Shown here: positions 35,126 through 45,692 of the stretch, one piece after another
How the letters are laid out: every line of letters starts with the position of its first letter
Position numbering within the stretch: the first letter of the stretch is position 1
Assembly: GCF_040712315.1 (NCBI RefSeq)
Contig: NC_134017.1
Location: 19,746,001-19,810,000 of the forward strand
Source: Castanea sativa
Lineage: Eukaryota > Streptophyta > Magnoliopsida > Fagales > Fagaceae
Length of the DNA stretch: 64,000 bases
Reading direction: 5' to 3'
The notes under the pieces: generated by a model
Seen by the model: the letters and a program-made list of their open reading frames with translations, nothing else
What the model was told of the DNA's origin: nothing
Databases searched by the model: none
Program-made: the position numbers and the translations under genes

Positions 35126-37327
35126 TTACAACGGCAAGAATTTTTTTAAATTTTTTTTACAAGTACTACGCATTCTTTTGCGAGTTATCAATTTGACCGT
35201 CGTCTGGCTGACTTGGAGGATGGGCTTGACCTTCATCAACTGGAGCCGTGACGGCCAACACTTCATCGGTACTCTCTGACCTGACGGATTGTGCAAGTGT
35301 TTGCCCTTGAGCATCGATTGAAATATGGGAAACGTCCAAATCGGGAAACGTCCAAATCAAGATACGACGACTTCACCTGACGGATGGCGTCGTCAAATCC
35401 GTCAGCGAAAGAACTCCCAAGCTCTGATAGAAGGAGGTCGGAGTCACGATACTCCTGGACGGCTATCTCTTTCACGTTATTGAATTTAGACTTTGTCTCC
35501 GTCAACTCCTTCTCTTTGTCCTTCAAAATCTCGCGCAAGTGTTCATTTTCCTTTTCCACCTCCCCTCTGACTTGCTCCGAGTATTTGAGCTTTCTGTCTA
35601 CATTGATCTTGTAGGTCTTCAGTTCGTGCAGCTCATCCTCCACCGTCTGGTTCTTCTTTCTCAGACGGTCCATGGTTGTCTCATGATTGAGACAACGACC
35701 AAATAAGCCTTTCATCATCAACATGGCCTGAAAGTAAAATACAACGTTATGGTAATGACGGGTGGAAAAGAACTAAGCAAAACTAGTAGACGGATTCAAA
35801 GTTACCTGTGCAAGGGTAAAAAGGCCCGTCTCACCCATCGCCTCCGTTGTGTGGTTGTCGAGGTCCGCGTAATCGTCAGCTGTCCACATGGACGATATCT
35901 TTTCAAGGGCATAGCTGGAGTCTTCCCGAAAGAGAACGGGTGGTTTCTCCACAGTAGGGACGAGACCCTTCATCAAGCCTTTGCCTTTTCCATGCTTGAC
36001 GGGTATTTTCTCGGCCCCCAATGCCACGACGGGCTCTGGTGTGGCCTTTTGTTTCTTTGGAGGACGGTCAATTTTTTCTGGTTGATTCCGCTTTGATGGA
36101 ACGGTTGGGGCCGTCTCCTTTGCTTGACCCCCTCTTGTTTTTTCTTCGCAGCTTGTTGTTTGATGAAGGCCCTTCTTTTGGCAGCGTCCATCTCTGTAAA
36201 TCAAAGACGGATGAGAAAGCCAAAGTTAAAAACACTTCAAAAAGACGGAGATGGTGGCGACAGACTTACGTTTTCGAATTCTGTTATCGTAGCGACGGGC
36301 GGAAGATGAAGGTTCGGGTTCGTCACAATACCAGTGTAGCGTATCAAGGGTGACGAGCTGTGCCCACGTCCTCTCTTGCAGTTTTGTCTTGTTGAAAATT
36401 TTTTCTAGAAAACTCCACTGTTCTAGGTTAACTTGTGGACGGTCTCGAGTTGTGAAAAAGACGGTTACACCTTAGAACATAAAAAGTTTTCAAAGATTAA
36501 GTTGACGGAAACAAAAGAAATGACATACCCGACAGAGGCACTATGCCCCATGTAGTGTCGACGGGCATATGTGTTCTATCCCCTGGACGACACATCCATT
36601 CGTCCCCCTCTAAAAAGAAATACCGACTCTTCCAGTCTCTATTTGAGTCCGGTGTGTCACTGACGAGCCTCAACAATTTGCTTCTAGCAGCAAAACTGTA
36701 CATACCGTTTGACTTGACGATCTTTGTTGGACGATAGCAGTGGAAGAATTCTTCCACCGTCAACCTTTTTCCACCGTCAGACATTGCTCTGTATAAAATT
36801 TCTACCCCAATGAAAACCCTCCAGGCGTTTGGGGAGATTTGGGTGACGGATAGGCCAAGGTACTGAAGAAGACGACGGTGGAGAGAACTTAAGGGAAATC
36901 TGAGCCCCGCCTTTAAGGCTTGCTCATAGATCCCAACACCGTTGACTCCCCTGTAGTAACATTTTTCTGACGGTTGAGGAAGACGTAGACGGATGTTGTC
37001 TGGTATTTGGTACTTGGTTCGAAGTGTTCTGAGGTGGGATTCAGTGATTATGGACCTAAAGTCATTTACCGTCCAAAGGGGTAGCATGACGAACTCTCTC
37101 AGACCGTCCGGTCCAATCGTAGATTGAACTGGGGGATCCACACCGTCTAAATCACTACTCGATGACTCTGAGCTATCTGTCTCCAGACCTTCGTCTTGGG
37201 AAGAAAAGGTACTGGACGGATTCCTTTCTTCACTTGAAGCGTCAGGATCTCTTGGACCTGACGGTAATCTTTCATCGTAGCCCGCCCCGTCGCGGACAAA
37301 CGACTGATTACTTGATGCACTAGACAT
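35126..37327 (-). CDS. Antisense gene of element 1 (four exons)
   Basis: Minus strand, opposite to gag-pol. Exons: 36529-37327 (start Met at 37327), 36270-36470, 35806-36193, and from 35727 down to about 35263-35126. All three introns have GT and AG ends and are short (58-78 bp). Exon 1 has a Ser/Glu-rich start, then a domain with NAWRVFIGVEILYRAM and LTVEEFFHCYRP, which I recognise as the plant gypsy-associated family filed as Transposase_28. Exon 3 is basic and proline-rich; exon 4 is a coiled coil rich in Glu/Lys. An apparent one-base frameshift in exon 3 near 36130 breaks the product. Such extra antisense ORFs are known in some Tat elements; their role is unknown. Confidence 0.8.
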
Positions 37328-37576
37328 GACCTACATTTATGACGGTATAACCTAAGACACTGACGGGTCTAAAGTGCGCATGTATATATAACAAAAACAG
37401 TAAAATAAATAAAAATGACGGGAGAAGGATTTGGAGTACATACCGGATTGAGATGACTCCTGGTGCGAGACGACGGATGAGATTAGCTGGACGACAGGAA
37501 TGCACAATAATAATGACGGTAGCGCTCTGCTCACAAATTTTTGATAAGAAAAGAGAATGAAGGGAGAAATGGCAAG

Positions 37577-37584
37577 TTTTTATA
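37577..37584 (-). promoter_or_regulatory. Candidate TATA box for the antisense gene
   Basis: TATAAAAA on the minus strand, about 250 bp upstream of the antisense start codon and inside the element just before the 3' LTR. It is placed where a dedicated promoter would be expected. Confidence 0.5.
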
Positions 37585-37787
37585 GAGCGATGGGCACGGA
37601 ATACGAAGCGTCGCCTCGTTTTGGGGGAACTGCCAATCTGTAACAACCACGTGTCCTTCGTCAGAAGTACAGGCCATGTGTCTTCCGTCATGGTACACTA
37701 AGACTGTCCCATCTCAATACATTGCTTTGAATCATTCCATGAATCCGTCAGGTTCAAAAGACGGATCCAAAGACTGAAGGGGGCAGC

Positions 37788-38309
37788 TGAAGGGGATAAA
37801 AAATAGAAGATGGATATTCCCATAAAACTTGAAGGGACAGAGAGCATGAAGACGGATCGGCACCATAGATGACGCGACTATGACGGTTAAATTTTGCTGA
37901 GTATCCATCAGGTATGAGTTAATTGTAGATTCCTAGTTGCATGTCATTTGATATGTTTCAAATGAACTTTTGCTTTATCCTCGCGCAAACGTACACATTT
38001 GGACTTCTTGCGACACACGTTTGAGAAGACTCCTATATGGAAAGAAACTTGAGAAGGAAGTTGTATCCTAAAAGAAAAGCAATTCCATCCAATATAAATA
38101 CCCCAGAAACCCTAGATATGAAGGTACGCACAATATTCTTAACTCTGGCATTCTAGGGTTAAAGAAACAAGATTCTAACTTGACCTTCGGAGGGTTTTTG
38201 GCCGGCACCACACCGGTGCTCTCTTTTAGGTCCATTATTTTCTTTTTGTAGGTATAGCTTTAGGCGGAGGGGTGCTTGCAACTCACTGGCGATATTTTCG
38301 GCTTCATCA
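37788..38309 (+). repeat. 3' LTR of element 1
   Basis: Same length as the 5' LTR. By-eye differences are about ten, clustered in the first 230 bp. Confidence 0.93.
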
Positions 38310-38400
38310 CTAGCCAAGTTTAAAGACTGGAATACCGTCGCATCAAAGTTAGATTTTTTTTTTTTTGATAGGTCCGGTTTAGATGTTGTTATCAAAAAAG
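38310..38400 (-). mobile_element. LINE RNase H, part 2 (continuation of 27797-28288)
   Basis: The minus strand gives SNFDATVFQSLNLA up to the CTAGC duplication, which joins in frame to RLGVIVRDNCG at 28283. An A-rich run precedes it. The LINE cannot be followed further. Confidence 0.8.
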
Positions 38401-38750
38401 ATGCATTAACTGTGTTTTAATGTTGTGTGCTTTCTTTAATAATTTTTTTTTTATAGAAAAAACCATGCTAACGTTGGGGATATCTTAAATTTTGAGAGCA
38501 TAATAAGTTTTGGACATTATTCTTTGCGTCCGTTTAGAACAACTTGTTTAATTGAAAATAAAAACTTTTGGTTGAAAGTACCATAGAAATGTGTAGATAG
38601 AGTTAAAACTTAGCTAAAATAGTACAATAAGACCCCATAAATAGTACTAAAAAGTTCAATACTACTCATGAATAATAGCAAAAATAAACTATATAGTAAA
38701 AAAAAACTGCTTTTTAAAGCCATTGCCAAAACACAATCTTCGATTGATAG
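38401..38750. other. AT-rich non-coding sequence
   Basis: Nothing recognised between the split LINE and the next LTR. Confidence 0.4.
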
Positions 38751-41105
38751 TGAAAGTTCGGATTTATGTTAAAACACACAAGCTTGTTTAGACTCCCATA
38801 ATAAAAGATTCCGGCTAAATTGCTTTTACTCTAACTTATCTAAGTGCGGAATAAGAGTAAATGAGGCACAATAAACCGATAACAACAAACAATAAAAGTA
38901 AAGCACAAGAGTAAGGGAAGAAAGATGCAAACACAAGATAATGCGCTGATGTGTTATCGAAGAGGAAACTGAAGAATTCGGCGAAAAACCTCTCTACTGC
39001 CCTCCAAGCGATAAATCGATCCACCAAACAATAAGTTGGGATACACGAATAGCAAGAGACCTTTCAAGCCTAATCTACCCAATGCACCTAAGCCCTCCAA
39101 GCTCCTACTCCAAAAAGGCTTCTCGGAACCATGTCTTGTCTAACTTTCTGGATCTCGCAATACGCCCAATTACATCTGCCAAGCCTTACCTGCTTTTTTT
39201 GGCAAATCCCCAAAACTTCCCAAGCTTCAAAATACTCTCTGCATTCTGAAAAAGTATGGGTTGTGTTTGAGTACAAATCTCCTCTTAAGGAATGACAATG
39301 GGAGAGGGAAGGAGAAAATGCTACAATGATTTCTCACTAAGGATGAGTAGTTCTCTCTCTAAAAGATGTGTACGTGTGTTGTAGAAAACCTATTTAGATT
39401 TTTTTTTCTTTGAATAACCTCCTTTATATTTGTGGGTAATGAAGGTATATATAGTATGGGTGAAGGGTAAGAAAGTCACACTTAAAAATCCTCCAAGCAG
39501 TATGTTTCGTGGGTATCTCTTAAGAATGCCTTACCCACGAGCATGGTTGTCAAAATCGCAATTTGAATCGTAAAAGGATTGCACGATTTTATGATCCGAT
39601 CTCACCAAAATGTTTAAGATCGCACTAGGATCGTAAAAATGGTAGAATCGTAAAAATGGTAGGATCGTGTAAGATCATACGATCGTATGAGATCCTATTG
39701 ATTCTACCAAAAACAAAAAATTTTGTTTTTTTTTTATGGGATAAATTTTTTTGTTTTGATGAAGTTTTAAGGGTTTTTATTTTTTCATGTTATGATGATA
39801 TGACTTTTTATTTTATTTTTATAAAATTATGTTAACCTAAACAAATGTTTTTTAGTTTCTAGTTCACTTGTAATCAAAATAAATGAATGCTTCAACATTT
39901 CTACACGAAGAATTTGATGTTGGCTTTGCTGCCTTTTAAGCTATAATGTTGTTAAATTTGTTTCATCAATATACTAATTTGTGTTCTAATACTACTAAAA
40001 TATTTTTTTTATATATAATTTTATCAGTTATGCTTGTATTTATATGTTGATTGATTGATTTTTTGAGCATGCTCTTTAATTGTTACTAGGTGGTATAGTT
40101 TGAATAGTTGAGTGTGAAATTTTATTTTGATGTCTTTTGTAGCTCTAATATACAAATATATAATGTTTACATAGATGATGAAATGAATGATGATGATTAG
40201 GAATTTAGGACGGTGGTTATAAGAACCTTAGAATGAGAATAATTAAATGTTCACTTCACCTTAATATTCATTTTGCTTTTGGATTTCATATTGTAGTTAG
40301 CTTCTAGTTTTCATTTCCTAACTTATTTTGGATTTCAAACTTGAAACTTAGAACTTGGAAAATATTTTCCATATGCTTTGATAAATATTTTGGTATTTGG
40401 TTGCTAATTAATCATTTATTGAACTTTTTAGATACATTGAGTCAAAACTTAAATATATTTGTTTCGTTAGTACAGACTTAGCAATGTATGATATGCAAAT
40501 TACATCATATGATGCAATTCTTAATTTTTTTTATGGATGAATTTATAATTTACGTGATTATTCAATATACAAAGTAACTATCAATGTGTTTTTGGCTTTA
40601 AATCTGAAAATATATAGTATCTTACGATTCACGATCCGATCCTACGATTTACGATCTCACCTACCTTCAAAGATCCTCCGTAGGATCCCAATTTTGACAA
40701 TCATATCTACGAGACACTTGCGAAATCCTTTAGGCTAGCATGACTCTTCAGCTTCCAACATGTGCTTCTTACGTGACTCTTATGCGGGGTAACTTCTCAC
40801 GAGCTTCTCGCGAAATCCACTGGTTGTTCAATTCATGCTTGATTCTTCACCAACTTAATACTAAATCCAATACAATAAAATCTCACAAAATACAAACATG
40901 ACTTTTCAGCTTCCAACATGTGCTTCTCACGTGACTCTTATGTGAGTTAGCTTCTCACGAGCTTCTCGCGAAATCCACTGGTTGTTCAATTCATGCTCGA
41001 TTCTTCACCAACTTGATACTAAATCCAATACAATAAAATCCCACAAAATACATGGAACAAAATTAAAACAATTACAATACTTTTCGTCCTTGAATAAAAC
41101 TAACA
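38751..41105 (-). mobile_element. Solo LTR interrupted by a MULE-like element
   Basis: Collinear with the solo LTR at 53056-54096 in the same orientation, from TGAAAGTTCG to CTAACA. It is enlarged by the 1163-bp insertion at 39542-40704 and by an internal tandem duplication of 158 bp (40739-40896 and 40897-41054). The flanks GATAG and TAAAA do not match, so a clean target duplication is not preserved. Open frames inside (for example 39088-39276) are repeat sequence. Confidence 0.75.
39542..40704. mobile_element. MULE-like non-autonomous element
   Basis: The inverted ends are CATGGTTGTCAAAAT and ATTTTGACAATCAT. The flanks ACCCACGAG (39533-39541) and ATCTACGAG (40705-40713) match at 7 of 9, the duplication size of Mutator-like elements. 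Subterminal regions are full of GATCGTAAAA and ACGATC words on both strands. No transposase was seen in the AT-rich interior. Confidence 0.65.
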
Positions 41106-41204
41106 TAAAACATAGTTCTAAATCACAATTTTACAAATAAGCTCACTCAAAAAGTAGATGCACCCTTTATGCATATCAGCCAGCCTAAATATTTCTTCAG
41201 AACC

Positions 41205-41600
41205 ACTCACTACCAATCCATGCCTACCCAACCAGCTCACTTTCACAGCCACCATTAAAGTACTGAAACCCCTAATCATCATCAGCAACAGCACCATCAC
41301 CAAGAGCTCTACCTTTTGCCCAAATAAACGCTCTCTCTTGAATACCTAAGATTTGGTTTGGTGGGATTTGGCGATTAAGAGTCATATTCAATTGGGAAAT
41401 ATGAAAATTAGGTTCAAAATTGGTCATGGTTCGAGCTCTTTTTTTTAAGGCAATGAAGAACGTTTTAGGCGGTAGGGAGTGCAACTGCTAAAAGTGATAG
41501 AGAAGCTGACCGTACATTTGGACCTGCAAGAGGGTTTATAGTGATTATCAATTTGAGCTCTAGAGGAGCTTTTAATGGCGGAAGTGAAACCACTTCAGAT
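41205..41600. repeat. Duplicated segment shared with 8330-8700
   Basis: Same order of landmarks as 8330-8700. It probably marks the displaced upstream region of another receptor-kinase copy. No gene call is possible. Confidence 0.6.
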
Positions 41601-42404
41601 GGCTTGTCCATTTAAATAGGCTCATTAGCACGTGTTTCTTTTAACGACTTGTAGGCTGATGTTGCTCAGATTATTGTAGCACATAGTTTGCAAAATGACT
41701 TTGTCGTATACCTTTGCTTAGAGTCACCAGTTCAATTGACAAAAAATTATTGAGTAATGAGAATGGCATCGGCCTTTAGAATGATTGAAAACAAATAAAA
41801 AAAAATTTTAGTACGTTCTTTTGGGTCTTGATGAAGCAAAAGTTCGTCAATCGTTATGAGTTCGTTCAGATAGGGCCGGTCAAACTCCTACGTCACAACG
41901 GAAGCAAGAGCTCACTCAAATGGTCACCGGTGTGGTGCCTGCCACAATGCCTTTGATGCCAAAGTTAGTGTGGAAGAAGATTTATAACAATAAAAACCAA
42001 AAATAGCTCAATATATCTTATGACTATGTATGCACCTTGCATTGGTGTTGTGAGGGCTTTATATATCCCTTTGGATTTTAGCTGTTATGGTGTTAATGTC
42101 TTTCTTGATAACATCTCTAGCTGAGTAATGGAATTCAATACGTTTCCAACGGTTCGTCCAGCTGGTCTTGTAACCGTCCGGGACATTATTGGCAGCATTG
42201 AATGGTCTTAACATCCTCGTCAGTGATGCGGATAATCGGTCAGGTTTGTCTATGGAGGCAATCTCGTCCGTGTTTTACTTCGTTAGTCCCATCAGAAGTG
42301 TTTGAGTTACAAAAAGAAGAGTAAGCATTGAGTTCGTCAGTCTTGGTCCCTATATCTGTATTCGGTTCCTTTGCTTTTTTATAAGTGTTTCCTTCTTTAC
42401 AGAA

Positions 42405-43434
42405 ATGACAACGAAATTTAACAAAGCTATGTATGAGAAGATGCAGTCTAAGAAAGATGAACTGCTGTCCAATATTGGAAAAAAAGTGGTCCATGTCAAG
42501 AGGAAGGTTTCCTTCTTCACTCCAATTGCTTCGACTACTCCAGTTATTTCTGGCGCCGAGACAACGAGGACGGCTTCTCCTGCCACCTCGGTTGAAGAGA
42601 TCCCGACCCCTGCTTCAAAAAGGCCTCGCACGTCTAATAGGGGGAAGGACGCTGCTTGTTCATCCACTGTCTGGGATGATGAGAGGTTGGCGACGGACAG
42701 GGCTCATGGGGTCGTGACCGCGGAGGACTTGAAGGTGTTCTCGGGTTTGCCTTCAAATGAGCTGATGGGTCCTCATCTCCATAAGCTCGTCCAGGTAACC
42801 TGCTCGTGCTAAGTTATCTTTTTTATTTTATATAGGTGTACTAAGGTTAAATTCCTTCGTGTTTTTCCTTCTCGTTTTTTTTTTTTTAGGTGTTGGGGGA
42901 GACCATTCATCTTTCCTCGAAGTACCTTGCTCAGGGTGCTAAGGTTGAGTCCTCGCTCTCTCGGATTAAGGTCCTGGAGATGGAGAACTCGAAACTGAAG
43001 AAGGATTTGATAGCTTTGATGGAGGATGTTCATCATGCCAGGGAGGAGGTCAAGAAATTGAGTTACGAGCTTAAGGTCGAGCAGTAGCTGGTTTTGGAGA
43101 AGGACGAGTAGCTTGCAGCCGCCAAGGAGAAGATCAAGGTCGTCGCTTCCAGGGCTATTGAGGGTTTCCAGTAGACTGAGGAGTACAACTCCGTTCTCTT
43201 CAGCTGGTATTTCAAAGGGTTCGAGCTTTTGAGGAGATATTGTATTAAGCACCCTTCTGGAATAGATTTGGAGATGCTGGACATGGAGGAAGTGGACAAG
43301 GAGATTTCTGCTGACGAGGCTGCTCAGGCAACGACTGCTGACGCTCCTGGAGACACTCCTGCCGTTGATGTCCCAGTGGTCAAAGCTCATGCCCTTGGTG
43401 TCCCTGCTGACGACGATGCTATCCTGGACGTTTG
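42405..43434 (+). pseudogene. Antisense gene remnant of element 2
   Basis: On the plus strand, opposite to the element's gag-pol. The exon following a good acceptor (TTCTTTACAG at about 42402) runs to a donor at 42795; the next exon starts at about 42890 after a T-rich acceptor. The second exon is a coiled coil (LEMENSKLKKDLIALMED), interrupted by TAG at 43085, 43109 and 43172, each where Gln (CAG) is expected or likely. It ends in an acidic, Ala-rich tail at 43434. The upstream exon with the Transposase_28-like domain, present in element 1, has been deleted. Confidence 0.7.
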
Positions 43435-43689
43435 AACTTGTTACTTGTTCAAGATTTCCTCTCTCTCTTTTTTTTTTTTAGATGCTTGACGTGTTTTAGG
43501 CTCAAATTCCAGAACACTTTTAATTTGCTTTTTGATAAGAATATTTTTAGCCTAGTGTTTATGGGCTTTTAGATGTAAAAACAAAGGTAGTTGCCCTTGG
43601 TTTTTGGGCTTTTCTAACATCGTATTTACTTACATATGTTGTACCTATATGTGCTTCAAGACCTGTCAACCTCTTTGACCCGTTAGTAA

Positions 43690-44290
43690 CTTGTATCTGT
43701 CAGGGTTGGATCTTATCTTTTGGCTCAATCAGCAACACACATCTGTCTAGGCGGAATCTCATTACTTTAGCTTCTTCTTTTTTAATCTTTTTCGCCTTTG
43801 TCAGTAATGTACATCCGTCTAGGCGAAATCTTATTACTTAGGCTTTTTCCTTTTCTTTTTCGCCTTCGTTAGTAATGTACATCCGTCTAGGCGAAATCTT
43901 ATTACTTAGGCTTTTTCCTTTTCTTTTTTGCCTTCGTTAGTAATGTACATCCGTCTAGGCGGAATCTTATTACTTAGGCTTTTTCCTTTTCTTTTTCGCC
44001 TTCGTTAGTAATGCACATCCGTCTAGGCGGAATCTTATTACTTAGGCTTTTTCCTTTTCTTTTTCGCCTTCATCAATAATGCACATCCGTCTAGGCGGAA
44101 TCTTATTACTTAAGCTGTTTCTTAGAGATTTCTGAGACAATCTCTTGGCTTCGTAGGCAATGTACATCTGTCTAGGCGGAATCTTATTGCTTAGCCATAT
44201 TGGGTTTCCGAGACAATCTCTTGTCTTCGTTGGCAATGTACATCCGTCTAGGCGGAATCTTATTACTTTGCCATATTGGGTCTCCGGGAT
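43690..44290. repeat. Tandem array of about 68-bp units in element 2
   Basis: About eight units centred on CATCCGTCTAGGCGGAATC, each containing AGTAAT paired with ATTACT and TCCG paired with CGGA, so each can fold. The last units are longer and diverged. It occupies the same place as the array in element 1 (between integrase and antisense gene), but the sequence is different. Confidence 0.85.
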
Positions 44291-44369
44291 TTACTACTGA
44301 CGAGACCTGTATGAAGACATTATTTGAATCTTTATTTCATTAATTTTCAGGAATGAGTACATTTCTGTG

Positions 44370-45692
44370 TTACATCTGTTGATGGTATTTCTTCAAGTGC
44401 TCAATGTTCCAGGGTTGCGGGAACCTCTGCCCGTTTAGGGTTTCCAAATGATAGCTGCCTTGCCGGGAGTAGTGGATGACTCTGTAAGGTCCTTCCCATG
44501 TAAGGCCGAGCTTTCCTTGGGCGGAATTTTTGGTTGCTGTGGTGACCTTGCGCAAGACGAGGTCGCCAATTTCAAGTCGTCTGAACTTGACCCTTTTGTT
44601 GTAGTACTCGGTCATCTTCCGCTGGTACTAGATCGTCTTGCTAGAGGCCTTGTCTCTTATTTCATCCAGGTAATCCAGATTAATTTGAAGTTGGTCGTCG
44701 TTGTCATTCTTGCAGAATACTTCTCGCCTGACGCTGGCCATCCCCACTTCGACTAGGATTACTGCCTCAGTGCCATAAGTGAGCTTGAAAGGCGTCTCTC
44801 CCGTTGGGGTTCTTGCCGTTGTTCTGTAGGCCCACAAGACATTGGGCAATTCTTCCGACCAGGTGCCCTTCGCCTCGTCCAGTCGTGCTTTGATAATTTT
44901 GAGCAGTGTCCGGTTAGTCACTTCCGTCTGTCCGTTCGCCTGTGGGTGTCCTGGGGACAAGAATTGGTTCCTGATACCTAGCCCCGAGCAAAAGTCTTTG
45001 AATCCCTGGCTGTCGAACTAACGCCCATTATCTGATATAATCGTTCTTGGAATCCCGAACCTGCAAATTATATTCTTCCATACGAAGCTACGGATCCGTG
45101 CCTCTGTGATAGTTCCTATTGCCTCTACTTCGACCCATTTTGTGAAGTAATCAATAGCAACGAGCAGGAACCTTACCTGTCCTTTTCCTAGGGGCAATGG
45201 GCCGATGATATCAATCCCCCATTGTGCGAATGGCCACGGGGAGGTTATCGTCGTCAGTTTCTTTACCAGCAGCCTTTGGACATTCCTGAACCTCTTGTTC
45301 GAATAACTTGTTCAAATAACTTTGCTTACCAGAGATCTAGGCCTAGCATGGTCTCCACAAATTCCTTCGTGGACTTCTCGAAGGATGTACTTGGCTTTTT
45401 CTTCGTTGACACACTTCAAGTAGGACATGGAGAAGCCCCTTTTGTATAAGGTGTCATTCAAAATCGTAAACCTAGCCGCTCTCGTTTTGATCCTCTTAGC
45501 CTCTAGGGCATCGTAGGGGAGGTGCTTATCTTGGAGAAACGACACGATCGGTGCCATCCAGCTATTTATGCTCTGGATGGAAAATATTGGGACTTTTTCG
45601 ATGCTGGGGCGTTTCTGAATCTCCATGAGTAATTCCCCGTTCGTCAGTTTTTCTTCTGACGAGGCCATCTTCGCTATCTCATCTGCTGCCAT
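44370..45692 (-). pseudogene. Integrase and second RNase H end of element 2
   Basis: Fragments in order on the minus strand: 45692-45312 (end of the second RNase H, MAADEIAKMAS, and the zinc region EVHEGICGDHA), then the core in the 45000-45300 stretch with frame changes, 44960-44628 (GHPQANGQTEVTNRTLLK, the Glu region) and 44615-44370 (LRKVTTATKN, WEGPYRV). Several stops and shifts. Confidence 0.88.

Larger units (their letters stand above)
28289..38309 (+). mobile_element. Full-length Tat-lineage Ty3/gypsy LTR retrotransposon (element 1)
   Basis: LTRs at 28289-28810 and 37788-38309 (522 bp each) begin TGAAGGGG and end TTCATCA. The 5-bp duplication CTAGC flanks the whole unit (28284-28288 and 38310-38314). 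A primer-binding site begins TGGCGCTGTC at 28813, and a purine tract with AAGGGGGC precedes the 3' LTR. Internally: gag-protease, RT/RNase H, second RNase H, integrase, a tandem array, and an antisense gene. By eye the LTRs differ at about 10 positions, nearly all transitions, so the insertion is fairly young. The polyprotein is broken by two nonsense codons and two frameshifts, and the integrase lacks a catalytic Asp, so the copy is not autonomous. Confidence 0.95.

Noticed and set aside
28886..38309. Many antisense and shifted frames over gag-pol of element 1
   Set aside because: They are shadows of the strong gag, RT and integrase frames. Only the 35126-37327 antisense gene has its own domains and splice sites.
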